Shown here piece after piece: positions 1 through 12,700 of a stretch of DNA of 64,000 nucleotides. Source of the stretch: Bostrychus sinensis (taxonomy: Eukaryota > Chordata > Actinopteri > Gobiiformes > Eleotridae); NCBI GenBank assembly GCA_020698575.1, contig CM036243.1, positions 27,387,403-27,451,402 of the forward strand, given 5' to 3'. A model generated the notes under the pieces. It ran no database searches. It was not told the DNA's origin and was given only the letters and a program-made list of their open reading frames with translations. The position numbers and the translations under genes were made by a program. Every line of letters starts with the position of its first letter. Position 1 is the first letter of the stretch.

Positions 1-560
1 GCGCAGCTAAAAAGTTGTATTCGTCAAGTACTGCCCTCTACAGTAAGCTAAAAATACGACAAAACTTGCACTCAAAACCCTAAATAAAGATCATTGATAC
101 AAATATATGACTAAATATTCGGGATTTTTTTTTTATTTAATCTGCAAACTAAAATGCATTTTGTCCTGTCATTTTTTTAGTATTCTTTTAAATAATAATG
201 TTATCCACCTTTGATGCAAGTATTAACAATGACCACTATACGGCAATATTTACTTGTAAGTAATTGATGTTTAAAACTTTACTAAAACTTTAAAACACGT
301 AACAATTAAGTAATAGTAAGATTTGTTGTTCTATTAATTAATACCTACATAGATAAAGCTAATAAAACATTTAAATAAAAGAGATGAATATTGGCGGTAA
401 AAGAGGCGGGGCGACCTTGCCCATTCTACTTCCGCAAACTATTTACGCCACATCCGTCTCTTTCAACCTCGCGCCACGGCCAGCGCTCATAAAGGATTGT
501 TTGTCGGCTGAAAACTTCATTGTTTAACTTTGCGGTGTTGTTTAATATTTTGCCGACACG
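1..560 (+). promoter_or_regulatory. alyref upstream region and promoter
   Basis: Bases 1-380 are AT-rich and I see no gene in them. From about 390 the composition changes to a GC/CpG-richer block (GGCGGGGCGACC near 405-416, CGCGCCACGGCC near 471-482). This directly precedes the alyref start codon at 561 and looks like a housekeeping-type promoter and 5' UTR. No TATA box is at a convincing distance. The transcription start cannot be placed from sequence alone. Confidence 0.5.
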
Positions 561-3208
561 ATGTCCGACAAGATAAACATGTCCTTGGACGACATTATCA
601 AGCTGAACAAGAAAGGAGGCTCGGGCAGCAGCCGCGGCGGAGGCTCCAAACCCAGAGGAAGTTCAGGTCGAGCCGGCCGGCAGGACACCAGTTTCAGGCG
701 GAACAACAGGCCCGCGCCGTACACCAGGGTATGAAAGACAAACATATTTATGATAAAAGGTTAAACTGGAAATGTAGTTAACTCTTGGTATCGACAGTTT
801 AAGATTTGTTTTCATAAATTGATGTTTAGCCCCAAACTAGGAAGAACACAGAAGGCCTGAATCGAAATTGTATGTTTCACACGTGATAGTTTTGGACATG
901 TGGAAGAGTTGGGGAAGTTTTAGATAAGACGTAAACGTGAACATACAAAATGTACTAATGTGCTGATCGTGGTGGATTTTTTTTTTTTTTTTTCAAAATG
1001 GCGGCGTGTTTTGGAGAAGGCCGAAATTACTCATCAAAGGGGTATAGGTGTTTACCACAGATTTGAAGTGTGTGTATGTGAGCTATAGGATATAATTTGT
1101 AATACTCACATCATTTTGTCTCGAACTAAAATGCCCGGTAATGAGAGACTTCTTTTGGAGATATCGTTTGTTTTGAGTTAATATCCCTATTAAGTTATTT
1201 GTTCTTCAACTAAACATTTTATTTTTATGTTACTTGTCATTGTCTTACAGTTTAATGAGATATTTATGGCTGGTGGGGTGTTGTTTTTCATAAGACGTTT
1301 ATATCGAGTTGGAGCCTTATCACAAATGCTAATGTACTTGTCTTGTCACAGCCCAGGGAATTACCAGACAAATGGCAGCATGACAAGTTTGATGAAATTG
1401 CTGGTGGTGGCCCAAGAAGACAAGTTTCTGGGGGGAGATCTGTGGAGAGTGGCTGCAAGCTGTTGATTTCGAATCTAGACTTTGGTGTTTCTGACTCTGA
1501 TATTAAGGTAATTTTTCAGGCTAACTAAGCATGGTCTTAAAATTGGTGCCTTTGAGTTAACATTTAAAAATCTGGGTTGCAGGAGCTGTTCGCAGATTTT
1601 GGTGAACTGAAAAAGGCATCAGTACATTATGACCAATCTGGAAGAAGTAAAGGAACAGCAGACGTTATATTTGTAGATAAGGCAGATGCTCTCAAAGCAT
1701 TGAAGCAGTACAATGGTGTCCCTCTTGATGGTGAGTAAACCTTGGACAAATGTCCGTGCCTCCTCCACATAGGCGTTTGTGATTAACAGTGATAAACAAT
1801 GTTGTTGTTTTTTTTTTAGGTCGACCAATGAAAATCCAGCAAGTATATGAGGAGGAACGAGTAGCACCGAGGTAAGTGTTGTAAAAAGAAATGAGCAACA
1901 GTCTCAAATAGAAAGTTGTTAATCTAGCCACTCGAGGCCAAATTAACCATACAAATTAATAGACCCTTCTCAGCCAGCGTCATCTGATCACGTGATTTCC
2001 GCGGAGAAGCACGGAGCCGCCATGTTGGATGTCAAAAGCCGGTTGTCACGGCCCGATTTGGATCAGTCCTGCTGTCTGTTAGCCTAACAAATTAAATTTC
2101 TTTTACTCATCAAAAATAGTTTAATGTGTCCTATATCTGTGATAGCATCTGCCAGCTGTCTATGTAAAAACATTAATGTTGCACTGTTTCACAAAGTTTA
2201 TTCTTTAAAAAAGTCACATAAAGGATCGTTCCTGCTGTAATCATCAAATAAAGTAAAAACTGATCTGAAGTCAGTTCTTACTGTCTGCTCAGGTTTTTTA
2301 GCAGGGTAAACACGTTTTCACGGACATTTAGCAAACTGGACTTTTCACTAATCTGCGCCTCTTTTCTGCCTACTCACATGGACAACAGTTGTTTTAGGGC
2401 ACTTTCCATACTAAAGGTCTGCCACAAAATATTGTTATGCCTCTAAGGAGCTCTCTGCCTCTTGGAAGCTTTTAATTGTGCCCCTATAACATGAGATTGT
2501 TGATTGATTGACTGAATATTTGTAAATGTTGTATTCCAAAGCGGATTGTGTGTTGAAGGCTGGTAAACTGTAATTTTGACAGATCATATGGGTCTTAAGC
2601 ATTGTGAGCAAGTGAACATTTCTCTAAATAGCGCTGCCTGACCTGGCCACTTAACGTTAATTATTGAACCGGTGTAGAAAATGGCAAATGTGAACTCAAT
2701 TTCTATGCATGATCACTAATCGCTAGCCAGCTACACCGGCTTTTTGCTATCCAAAATGGCAGCGCCAACAAACCAAGTCACGTGTCTGAGAACGGTCTAT
2801 AGGATTCAGTGCTGGGTCAGTGGACATCACTTAAGTCAGATGGTTTGCTATCGTGATCCCTGTAGAAAATAGTCTGCGAAAAGAAAAGGGCTAATGCCAA
2901 TTTATGTTGCCTTATTTTTGCCTTCTACAGAGGTTTTGACAGAAGCAGACTTGGGCAGGCAAGGTTTGAAAGGCCAGAACGATCTGAAAGAAGGAGAGGA
3001 GGAGGCAGTGGTCGACGTGGAGGCAGCGGCAGCAGTCGTGGAAGAGGCGGTGGAAACAGGCCCCAACTTTCTGCAGAGGAACTGGATGCTCAGTTAGATG
3101 AATACAACGCCAAGGTTCGTCACATCAGGATCAGTAACGGTCACATTTTATTACAATGATTTGATTTTAATGTTTGTTTTTTTGTAGTTTCAGATGGACA
3201 CCAGCTAG
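561..3208 (+). CDS. alyref: Aly/REF mRNA export factor (THO complex subunit 4)
   Basis: Six coding exons join in frame to 242 codons: 561-728, 1352-1507, 1583-1730, 1820-1871, 2931-3114, 3188-3208. All borders are GT..AG. The product is the nuclear adaptor of the TREX complex, which binds spliced mRNA and the helicase UAP56/DDX39B and hands the RNA to NXF1. Visible parts: an N-terminal UAP56-binding motif (KINMSLDDIIKLN, residues 4-16); an RGG/RG-rich linker; one RRM from about residue 91 to 168 with RNP2 LLISNL and RNP1-like GRSKGTADVIF; a second Arg/Gly-rich tract; and the C-terminal UAP56-binding helix LSAEELDAQLDEYNAK ending QMDTS. Length and order match the vertebrate family. The start has A at -3, and the first codons encode the conserved motif. 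The last coding exon is only 21 nt. Intron 4 holds an 840-bp inverted-repeat element. The orthologue lies next to arhgdia in human as well (recalled). Confidence 0.95.
1959..2800. mobile_element. Long-TIR DNA transposon in alyref intron 4
   Basis: The two ends are long imperfect inverted repeats of about 80 bp. The left end starts ATAGACCCTTCTCAG and includes GCCGCCATGTTGGAT and AAAAGCCGG. The right end, reverse complemented, starts ATAGACCGTTCTCAG and includes GCTGCCATTTTGGAT and AAAAAGCCGG. The interior has no transposase reading frame, so it is non-autonomous. I cannot assign a superfamily; no clear target duplication was found. Confidence 0.7.
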
Positions 3209-3755
3209 AAGCACTCAGAGGATGCTACAGATGCAGTTTTAATGTTTTACTTTTTAAGATTGTGTGGGATGGGGGGGTTGAACTTTTTGTACATAGGGTT
3301 TCAGTCTGTTTTATTATGTGCACTACAATATTTTTTTGTAATGGTTTCCAAGGAGTTTAATTATGTTCTCCTGGTTTACAAGCTCTTTACTTTCAATGTG
3401 AATAATTGCCATATGCATTATTTTAGGTTTTTTTTTCCCCCAAGTATTGTAAAGCAGGGCTGTATGTAATCATGAATACCGTAACTGCATTTGCGGTTGT
3501 TTATGTGAATCATATACATTTGAATATTTTTGCACATAAATGTGTTGTATAAAAACTCTTTGGTCCATTTATATTTTTCTTTGAAAGGCACAAGCAATTT
3601 TACTGTCTGCATATTTTTAAGCACTTGGGAATAGTAAGATGCATCTAGACTATGATCACTCAATATTTGTATCTAGACATAAAAATACCTCTACCACACA
3701 AGGTTTTATTTTTATATTTTTTTTTGTTAGAGTTTGAAATACAAATTATTGAATG
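3209..3755 (+). other. alyref 3' UTR and short intergenic gap
   Basis: AT-rich sequence with long T runs follows the alyref stop. No canonical AATAAA appears; CATAAA near 3534 is a possible variant signal. The gene must end before the CpG-rich arhgdia promoter near 3780, so the two genes are only a few hundred bases apart in head-to-tail order. Confidence 0.45.
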
Positions 3756-3769
3756 ATATGTATAAATGA

Positions 3770-3966
3770 ATTCAAACGGGAGTGGTACAGTACGGCTCCT
3801 CTCTTGCGTAATGACGCGCACAGTGCGTGGAGCTGCTCCCGGAAACGTTACGCGCGCGGCACACGGGGCGGCGCCGTTCCGTTGTTCGCCATACTTTCAC
3901 TGACAGAGGAGCGGCTCACGCACTTACTGCAACAGCGCCTGAAATCACAGCTGCATCCACACAGAG
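3770..3966 (+). promoter_or_regulatory. arhgdia: arhgdia promoter and non-coding first exon
   Basis: A CpG-dense block (GTTACGCGCGCGGCAC, GGGGCGGCGCCG around 3846-3876) ends in a good splice donor, ACAGAG|GTAGGT, at 3966/3967. The first coding exon, with its ATG only two bases after an acceptor, starts at 9733. Such a gene needs an upstream leader exon, and this is the best candidate in the 6 kb between alyref and the ATG. The exon start is not resolved. Confidence 0.6.
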
Positions 3967-5189
3967 GTAGGTGTCTTTATTCTGGGGCCCTCTGATCGCG
4001 CTTTGTCCCGAGGAGTGGCCCCGTGCCATGGCGCGTGGGATCATTTTCCAATCCTCGGATGATGGGGAACTTGAGGCTAATGTTAGCCGCTGGAAGTGGT
4101 TAGCCTGGATTGTTCCAAATAAAAACCCTTCAGCCACTTGGCTCTCAGTCCCACCCTGCAGCAGTCGGTCATGGTAAAAAAAAAAAAAAAAGTAAAGTTA
4201 ATAGCGGTCTTAAAATATTTGGTCAGTGCGAGATTTTTAACTTTTGCAACCAAAAAGGTGTTGCTTTCTTCAGACTTTCAGTATACTGTGAAGCCGGTTC
4301 TCTGTACAAAATGCAAATTTGGGTTTTCTTTGTTACCTAGTCTGGTCGTGATCACAGACTGGTGTTACACATTTGAACGCGATCAATTACAGACTCAGTT
4401 TTTGTTATAATCGTGTCATAGCCGCTGAGACCAAATACTGGGATTTCTAGAAGATTCAGTGTCGCTTGGAAATGATACAAGCGCTTTTCCCAAGGTATGA
4501 CCTAACACTCTGTCCTGACAAGTTGCTGACAGCATCAGCCTCTTAGTCATCATCTAATAGTGGAGAGAATGTCTCGTATTGCCAAAAGAAACTCCAATGA
4601 AGCGGCTTTTCTCATTTGTCATTACAAATTTCAGATTTTCCCGTTGTGTTCATTGAGGTCTTTGCCCTCAGAAATGGGTGGGGTACGGTTTTAATACTAG
4701 ACATTGGTACAGACTCTGGTGTTCTTGTTCAGCTTGTGAATGATACAAAGTAATAGTAACAATCATCTTGCATAGGTATTAGAGGCATCAGGCTCCTTAT
4801 CAAAGCATCCCAGCGATTTGAGCTATGCTGATCTTGGCATGGAAAATAATTGGGACAAAGCTCTCAAAGATGATAAAAGTTGACACAAGTCATACTCAGG
4901 AATTTCTATGATCATCCGCTTTTTGCTGTCTGAAGGCCATTGTATAAGAACATCTGAGCTGGAAAGGAAATAACGGAAATAACTAATTTTTCATCACAGT
5001 AGGCTAATAAAAAGCCTGCAGTTACATAATGTGTTCATTTTCGCAGCCCCCCCACTATTAACACTAGCACTGCTATTGTGGATACACACGCACCCTTTAG
5101 CTAACCCGGTGTCAGATTTAGTGAGGCAAAACAATGGACTGTATTTTGATATCAAATATTATTGAGCAATAGATTTAGACTTCTGCAGG

Positions 5190-5450
5190 CAGGGCCATAC
5201 ACAGGATTTTAGAAATACTGAGGACCATCATGTTGATGTCCAGTTTAGTTTTTGTTCAGACCTGGTTTAGACCTGGTTCAGTCCTGATTTAGTCCTGTCT
5301 TTTTCCTAAATAAGTTTTGATTTAGAGTATTTTTTCTGGTTTAATCCTGGTATAGTCCTGTTTTTTGCCTGATTTAGATCTGGTTTAGTCTAGGAATAGA
5401 ACAATACTGAGGTCCGGACCTCTGTAAGCTCTATTGTGCGTATGGCCATG
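5190..5450. mobile_element. hAT-type non-autonomous element with internal TTTAG/CCTG repeats
   Basis: The ends are CAGGGCCATACACA and, reverse complemented, CATGGCCATACGCACA. The flanks are TCTGCAGG on the left (5182-5189) and TCTGCACG on the right (5451-5458), an 8-bp duplication with one mismatch, which is diagnostic of hAT insertion. The interior is a degenerate tandem array of about 12-bp units such as CCTGGTTTAGA and CCTGATTTAGT. No coding capacity. Confidence 0.75.
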
Positions 5451-6989
5451 TCTGCACGTATAGGTTTCAACCCCATGCTTCTCTGTATTTATTTGGACTT
5501 TGTATTTTTCTTTTATTTGTCCAATGTCCTTTATCTGCAATTTCCCTACAAAGAGAGAAATCAGCGCACCCAGCTCTAGTATGATACAAGCAACACAATA
5601 ATTCTTTCAGTCTCCTGCAGATGTCACTGAACTTGAAGCCTGTTGAAAGTGGAAATTTCACTTGTTTCTTTACTCCTGCCTGGACATGTTTTGAGACTAA
5701 AACATTGGGAGTTTTTCCTGCCTGACGACATTCTTGTGATGGTTGCCAGTTTGGGCAGGTTAAAGACACAGACCTGAAAAAGATGAGCTCCACAAACAAA
5801 AGATGGGGCGTTTGTGTAACCTGGGAGAGAGGAAGCCACGAGTCAAGGGTGTTGATGTGAATTATTGCTAAAATGTATGTGCTAAAATTCTGGTTATATA
5901 AAGAGGTTGCTCTTTCCATCAAAGCAGCTTCTCATAAAATGCAGACCTTCAAGCATTTTATGAGCCCACATCTGTACTGATTTTACACATATGCCTTCAC
6001 TATGTAGATTATTTGAACTATTTTCAAAAAGAAATGCATAACTCGGTATATTTTAGGTTACCAGGTTGGATATATTACTGATAGTTTATGCAGAATCGCT
6101 CATAAACAGACCAATAACAGATGGCGGAGGAAGATGCCTACACGGCAGGACAGACTGCTTGAGAAGCTCCTTAATAAAACATTGCTTATGGATATACTCG
6201 TCCCATGTTTCCTCAGAGCTGTGGTTGCAGGGCAGCAGCTGAAGCCTTTAGTGGTGGCTGTGGTACTCTAATGTAAACTTATGTTGGGCCTAATGACTCT
6301 GAAACAGTGATTTAAAATGGCTCAAAGGAGCAGTGGAAGTCTGCTTGGGTGAATGGTATCGGTGGTTCCTCCTGCATGAGAAGTCGGCTAATTAAAGTTT
6401 ATTGAATTATTATGAAATTTAAACATGTAGTTGTCTAATAAAATATTCAGTCGGGTTAAAAATCTGTTATTGCAAGGCACACTGATAGATAGTGAATGAA
6501 ATAATCCTCTCCGCTACATGTACAATCGCAATGCTGAAAAATTTAGAACAGTGTGTAAAAATGTAAATAAAAAGAGAAAGCATTAGTTTGCAAATTTCAT
6601 AAAACAGTTTTTTATCCACAGTACAACATAAACAGTACACCAGGTGCTGAAACTGATATATGTGTTTTCCATTTCATGCAATATGCTCACTACAGCTGTT
6701 TTGTTTTTGTTTATAAAACTATTTTTTTTGTTTTTACGAGCGATTATTTTTCATGAACTAGCAAAATATCTTATCGTTTCAGCACCCAATATGTTATTTA
6801 TGGTGTGTTGCGAATATAATAACATTTTATGAGATCTGCAGACCTTTTCATTTTGTTTATTTACATTTTACACATTCAGGATTGGGCTGTTAACTACAAT
6901 AATGCTAAACTGTCTTGTAACCTACTTAAAACTGCTTAAAGGAGACTCAGTAAAAGGTACATTGACACTGCATACATGCATGTGTTTGG

Positions 6990-7130
6990 TGAACTGGTGA
7001 CTCTAAATTGCCTCCAGTGCAATTGCCTGTAGTGAATGAATGCGAGAGTGAATGGTTTGTCTGTCTGTGTCTCTGTGTCAGCCCTGTGACCAGGATCCTA
7101 AGGCCTATAGTCACCCGCAGCCCTAAAGGG
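6990..7130. repeat. Dispersed fish repeat (LINE/SINE-type tail)
   Basis: The core, TGAATGAATGCGAGAGTGAA followed by TGGTTTGTCTGTCTG, recurs diverged at 19870-20030. It is of the kind found in many teleost genomes as the 3' part of a non-LTR element. Classification is from memory. Confidence 0.5.
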
Positions 7131-9734
7131 AAGCGCAAGAAGATGGATGAAAGTGAAAGGTTGACTTCTAGAGATTACAATAAAATAGTGTAATTTTTGA
7201 AGTAAAATGTGTTTATAAGCAGAATATTTGAAGCATAATAATATAGCAGCATCAAAAAAATCATAACTTCCGGTGGTGCTGACATTGACTAAATAGCTGC
7301 AGATACAGGGAGAATACTCTAAAGGCCAAAGCTACTTGCTTAGCTAAAAGTTATTACGCAGCAACATTTGAAGGTGTGTGGACATAAATACTGAGTTGTT
7401 ATTGTTATGTAATAAGTGTGGAGCAGAATTCGGGATCTTACCATGTTGCTTATGGATAAACTTGACTCTGGCATAAACACAGCTCTTCCTGCTTTTGTGT
7501 GTCGTGGAGTTTCAGTGAAGGACTTGTTTTTCCTCCGCTCACCTCTTTGCAGGGAGCGACCCTTCCTTGGGGAACCCACACAACGAGGTTATTAACGATC
7601 ATTCAAAACAAAAAGCCTCTTACATTAGATTTAATTTAACATGCTAACAATCAGGGTCAAGTTAATAAGGTATTTGGTTTCTAGTATCACTGTTGATGCA
7701 TTTTCTCTGATGTTTCTTTCTCTAATGTTATTCATTGAATTATTGTATACAAAAACATCTAATCAAAGATATAATATTTAATAGTATGAGCTATACAACC
7801 TCAGATGTAACAACATGTTATTTTAGAGAAATAAAGTCAAAGTGGGATAATTTGAACATACACAAACCATTATTATTAATATGAGTTCATTTGTTTTTCA
7901 CATTTATATGCTTAAATTTCAACATTTATAAGTGTTATTGTTGTGTCAGGCTTTCAGTCTGTGTTAAAATAACACACTCACAGCCTTAAATCAAACTGTG
8001 ACCAAATAAAAAAGGCGCCAGTATAAGCAGGAGAAATTAGTCCACAGACCTTGTAATGTTTTATATAAAATCATTCAGTTCAATTTCAACTGTGGTAAAG
8101 GTGCTATCAGCAGTATATATTTTTTAGATTTAATAAAAATTACCCACATGTGTGCAAAGATATGATGTAAACATGTTTAAATTAAATATTAGTTTTACTG
8201 CTAAAAATGGTACAGTTGAGTTATTAACAATTAAAAATATCTTTTACATAATGCCCAAGTTGTTTTTGTTTACATTTTTTGTTTTGGTTTTAAAACTACA
8301 TTGCCGATCATCCAATCAGAAAAGAGACCATTGTTTTGATTTAGGCTGCAGTACTGTTTTAAACCAGTATGAGTGCACACTGCTTACAGTACCTTTAAAG
8401 CCTGAATATTGTTTTATTTTAACATGAAGTGGTACAACAAATTAAAATACACATATGTACCATCAAGCTCTCTCAAAAGTTAGTCACAATAAAATAATCA
8501 TCAAACCAATTAAGGGCCAATGTGTTACTCTCTGTTACGTTATATTTGTTATTGTGACATAGTAATATTTTTTATTATGTTGTTACGCAGCTTTTGGTTT
8601 AGTACATGTATTTATTTTTCCCTTGTATAAGCTTGATATTTATTAATATTAAAGTTATGTGATGTAATTTAATTAAAAAGGCCATAATTGTGTAACAGGC
8701 AAACCCCTCAATTAGTTTGGGTTTAACAACACATGGCTGGAGGCTCATATTTGTCATACCAAAAGCAGCAGTCCCTTCTCTCTGACCTAAACGGTGCCTG
8801 GGCCTGTCCCGGGATGCACCCCCACCCCCTCCCACTGCTCATGTGATGTGAGGCGCCTCATTCACTATTCTCTTTGTGTGCAGGTGATATCACACTGCAG
8901 CAGAGTTAGTAGCTGTCAAATGCTTCATAAAACAACAGTAGCATGGCTTATACAATTTCTCTGGGCCAACTGGGTTTGTCTTTATTTTTAATTTTGATTT
9001 CTCTGACCATAGAACAGTTTTCCATCTGACCTCAGTCCATTTTAAATGAGCTTTGGCCCAGCGAAGACAGCATTGTCTCGGACCACATTCACATTTGGAT
9101 TCGTCTTTGTGTGATACAGCTGTGCCTTGAATTTATGCAGTTTGTGTTCAAAGACAATGACTTCTGGAAGTGTTTCTGATCCCTGCAGTGATTTTCAGTA
9201 TAGAATAATGTCTGTTTTTAATGCAGTGTTGCTCGACGTCCCAAAGATCATGAACATCTAATGCATGCATCCAGTACTAATAATACAGACTCTGCCTTTC
9301 TAAAACTCTCCTTTTATACCCAGACAGCTGAACTGAAATGTTGCCAATTAACCCAATTAGTTGCAAAATGCTGCTTTAGCTGTTTTTCTATCAGCACAAC
9401 TTAACAGTTTAATTCCAGCCTTTTGTTTCTTTGTCCCATCTATCAAATTCGAAATGAACGATTATTCTTCATTATACAGTAAATTTGCCTTGTTGAAGTT
9501 TGACTAAAATATGGCTTTATGAGATTTGCTGATCATTGCATTTATTTACATTTCACACAGTGTCCCCGCCTTTTTCTAAATGTGTTTTTTTTTATCCTGT
9601 CCCATTATTGCATGGGTCTTTTGCCTTTTTGATTAACAAACTCTTCCCGTACATCACTGAGAACACTTTATTATTCCTCATAGCTTTTCCTTTTGCCATT
9701 AATCCTCCTTCTGCTTGTCCTCTCGTCCGCAGAC

Positions 9735-12700
9735 ATGGCTGAGGATGACGTGACTCCGGAGCAGCTAGCAGCCATCGCGGCCGAGAACGATGAGCCCGAG
9801 TCGGTGAACTACAAGGCGCCAGCGCAGAAGACGGTCCAGGAGATCCACGAGCTGGACAAAGACGATGAGAGCCTACGCAAATACAAGGAAACACTGCTGG
9901 GCCCCGGGGTCTCGAAAGTTGGTAATGTCTGTGTGGGGAGAGAAATGTAAATTGTATCATAAAAGATACACTTTTTATATGAAAATACAAAATAACTCTA
10001 CTCCAAAATTACAAAAAATACAAAATTACAAATTGCAAGTAATTTTTCTTTCACAGTAGCCCCTATCAGCTAGAGAATAGGTTTATATCTATGGCTGATA
10101 TCATATCTGTACAAGTCATTCTTGTACTTCACAGTAAGGCCCCGCATTAAAAAAGTATGGGCATATCATACATTTCCTGAGGCCTTAGGCTCCAGAGACT
10201 GTTCCAGTATCTGAGATTTGTGTCCCTGATGTTCCTGGATTTCACAGAGTTAAAAGAAATAACATATTTTAGGCAGAAATGGTGCAAAAATGAGCCTCTA
10301 TAACAGTTTGAAGAGCTGTGGTTACTCCAGTAATTGTCAGAGAGTGCCACAGATGGGCTTGAATTAAAGACAAGGATGTCTCCTTTAAAATGCCACCAAA
10401 CACAATAGTCTGAAACATTGGCAAACAGGCTGAACATGGCCTAAATCAGAATATAGTGTGTGAAATTTTGGGGTCTGGCCCATGGACTAAGAGGACATGT
10501 TTATGAAAAGACGCCAATAAATGTGAATATTGTTTTGGAAAAGTTTGTTTATTTTATTTTTAGTAGTATTTTAGTAGTGAAACTCAATAGTGTTTCTTTG
10601 TGTAACTGTTATCTGACTGTGATAATTACTATTAATTAGACAATGTGAATTTAAAGTGGGATTTTTATTAATTAAAAATAATAACAATTAATAATAATTT
10701 TTTTTTTTTGTTTGTTTTATTTCCTGCTTTCAAGAGTCAGTGTGTGGTTCTCATGTGTCCTGGAAACTTAGAGTTTAACATTTCAGTCATGGAAATAACC
10801 TGGAAACGTCCTGGAAATCATGTAAATTATCCAGGAAAAATATCAGGTTCTTCATATTAGACACATCACCTTTTTTGTGTCTAAAACGGTTGGTGCTTCT
10901 TTCTCTTTGAAAGTCAAACGGCTTTAGATAAACATCAGATCAGCTCCTGGCCTTCAGTAATGCACATTATCAGTCCTTTGAGTGGCTATTTGAATTTAAA
11001 CAGAGAGCAATAATTAAAATACTGTACTACTAGTGCTGATGGCTATGGAATAAGGAAAAATGTTGTCATGTTATATTACTGCTATTAAGAAAATGTGGGT
11101 TTGTTATGTCAAAAAACTTAGGGAAATGTTTAATGTTTTTTCTTTGTATGTGGAAACCCTAATGGTGTTAGGATAAAAGGGATTTATTTCAGGCTGAGAA
11201 TATAATTAATGCAAAGACGGTCCTAACCACAGCAGAGATGGCCTGATTTCTGCCTCTCTGTGGACCTGTGCACTTCACGTGTAGTTCATATTCAAATGTT
11301 TCCAGCTTTGGTTTCATTACAACAAAACTATGATCATTTTTATACATACAGGAACTTCTTTCCTTTTGGCTTTTTCCCTTTCTGGGGTCGCCACAGCAAA
11401 TAGGTTAGACTAGGTTTTATGCCCGACGCCTTTCTTGATGCAACCTTGTTCATTTATCTGGGCTTAGGATTGGCTCAAAGAGTAACCCCCTTTGGCTGGA
11501 TTATTTATACAAACAGGAACTGCTTTTCTTCTTAAATGCCAAATTTATTGGTTCCATAAAACACAAAAGTATATGCCAGATTTAAAACAAGATCTAATAT
11601 TTGATCTTCTCTGATCTTGTCACAGATCCAGCTGTTCCCAATGTGACGGTGACCCGCATGTCTCTGGTGTGTGAAGGCACTCCGAATCCTCTGGTGCTGG
11701 ACCTGACAGGTGAGAGCTAGCATTTACCATTTTATTAAGTACCTCAATAGGAACTAGAAATACAATAGATAATGTTATGTTTTACAAAGCAGGAAACATG
11801 GTCTGTGGTGTGGATCAGTCTTGACCCAAACGATGTAAAAAAAACAACAACTCAAAAACAGCTCTTGATGGATAAAGTAAAAATCAATTTACAGTGAAGA
11901 GACCCCCACTGCTCCACTCCAGCTGCCCCAGATCTAGGTCCACCCAGAACATTATGTCCCGTTGAAAAACAGAGTCCGCCCAATTTTCCTCATTCACATA
12001 AAGCCGTCATGCGTTTTTCCATCAAGAGCGGAGACACCACAGTAAAATAATCTGGCGTGTGCATTATGTAACACCGCATTCTTTGTTCACACTCCAGGTA
12101 AACTTGCCCAGATTGAACTTTTGCAGCCTTTTTTTTTCCCTTTCACTCTACTAAATTACATTAAGTGTGAGCTAAACTACATCTGGAAGTGTTGCTATAG
12201 AGCCAAATAGAAAACGCTGGTCAGAATTACACTTTTTTAAGGCCTAAAATCTTCAAAAGAATAATAAAAAAAAATGCATATTATCTCTCAAAACAAGAAT
12301 TGTCTGCTTAGAAGTACATGAGAATATTAGTATTTATTATTATTAGTCTGATTTGATCTATTAATGCAAAAGTCATAGTATATTCACAAAGTGGTATGAT
12401 GAAGAACTGCTGAAAAACATCTAATGGCAATTGTCTGTTAAAACCATCTGTGATTCTCAATTTTTGGGTCGGGAATCAAAAGCGGGTTGCAGTGAGACTG
12501 AATATAGTAAAGTAAACATAAAGTGCTTTATTTGTCATTATACATACAAGGTGAAATTGCGTAGCTCAGTGGTGTCCAAACTTTTTCCCAAGAGGGCCAG
12601 ATTTGAAGATGTGTAAATGTTCAAATGTTCAAGTTCAATGTTTCAAGCCAACAGTTGGATCTTTTCTAGTAACTGAATGCACATACAGTATAAATTATAT

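Larger units (their letters stand above)
3967..9732 (+). other. arhgdia intron 1 (5.8 kb)
   Basis: Mostly unique-looking AT-rich intron. It holds a hAT-type element at 5190-5450 and a dispersed fish repeat near 6990-7130. A 151-codon minus-strand open frame at 5467-5922 has no recognisable domain, no relation to its neighbours and no splice support, and I regard it as chance. I see no other gene. Confidence 0.5.

Noticed and set aside
5467..5922. 151-codon minus-strand open frame in arhgdia intron 1
   Set aside because: No recognisable domain, no splice or promoter support, intronic, biased AT-rich composition. A chance frame is the simplest reading.
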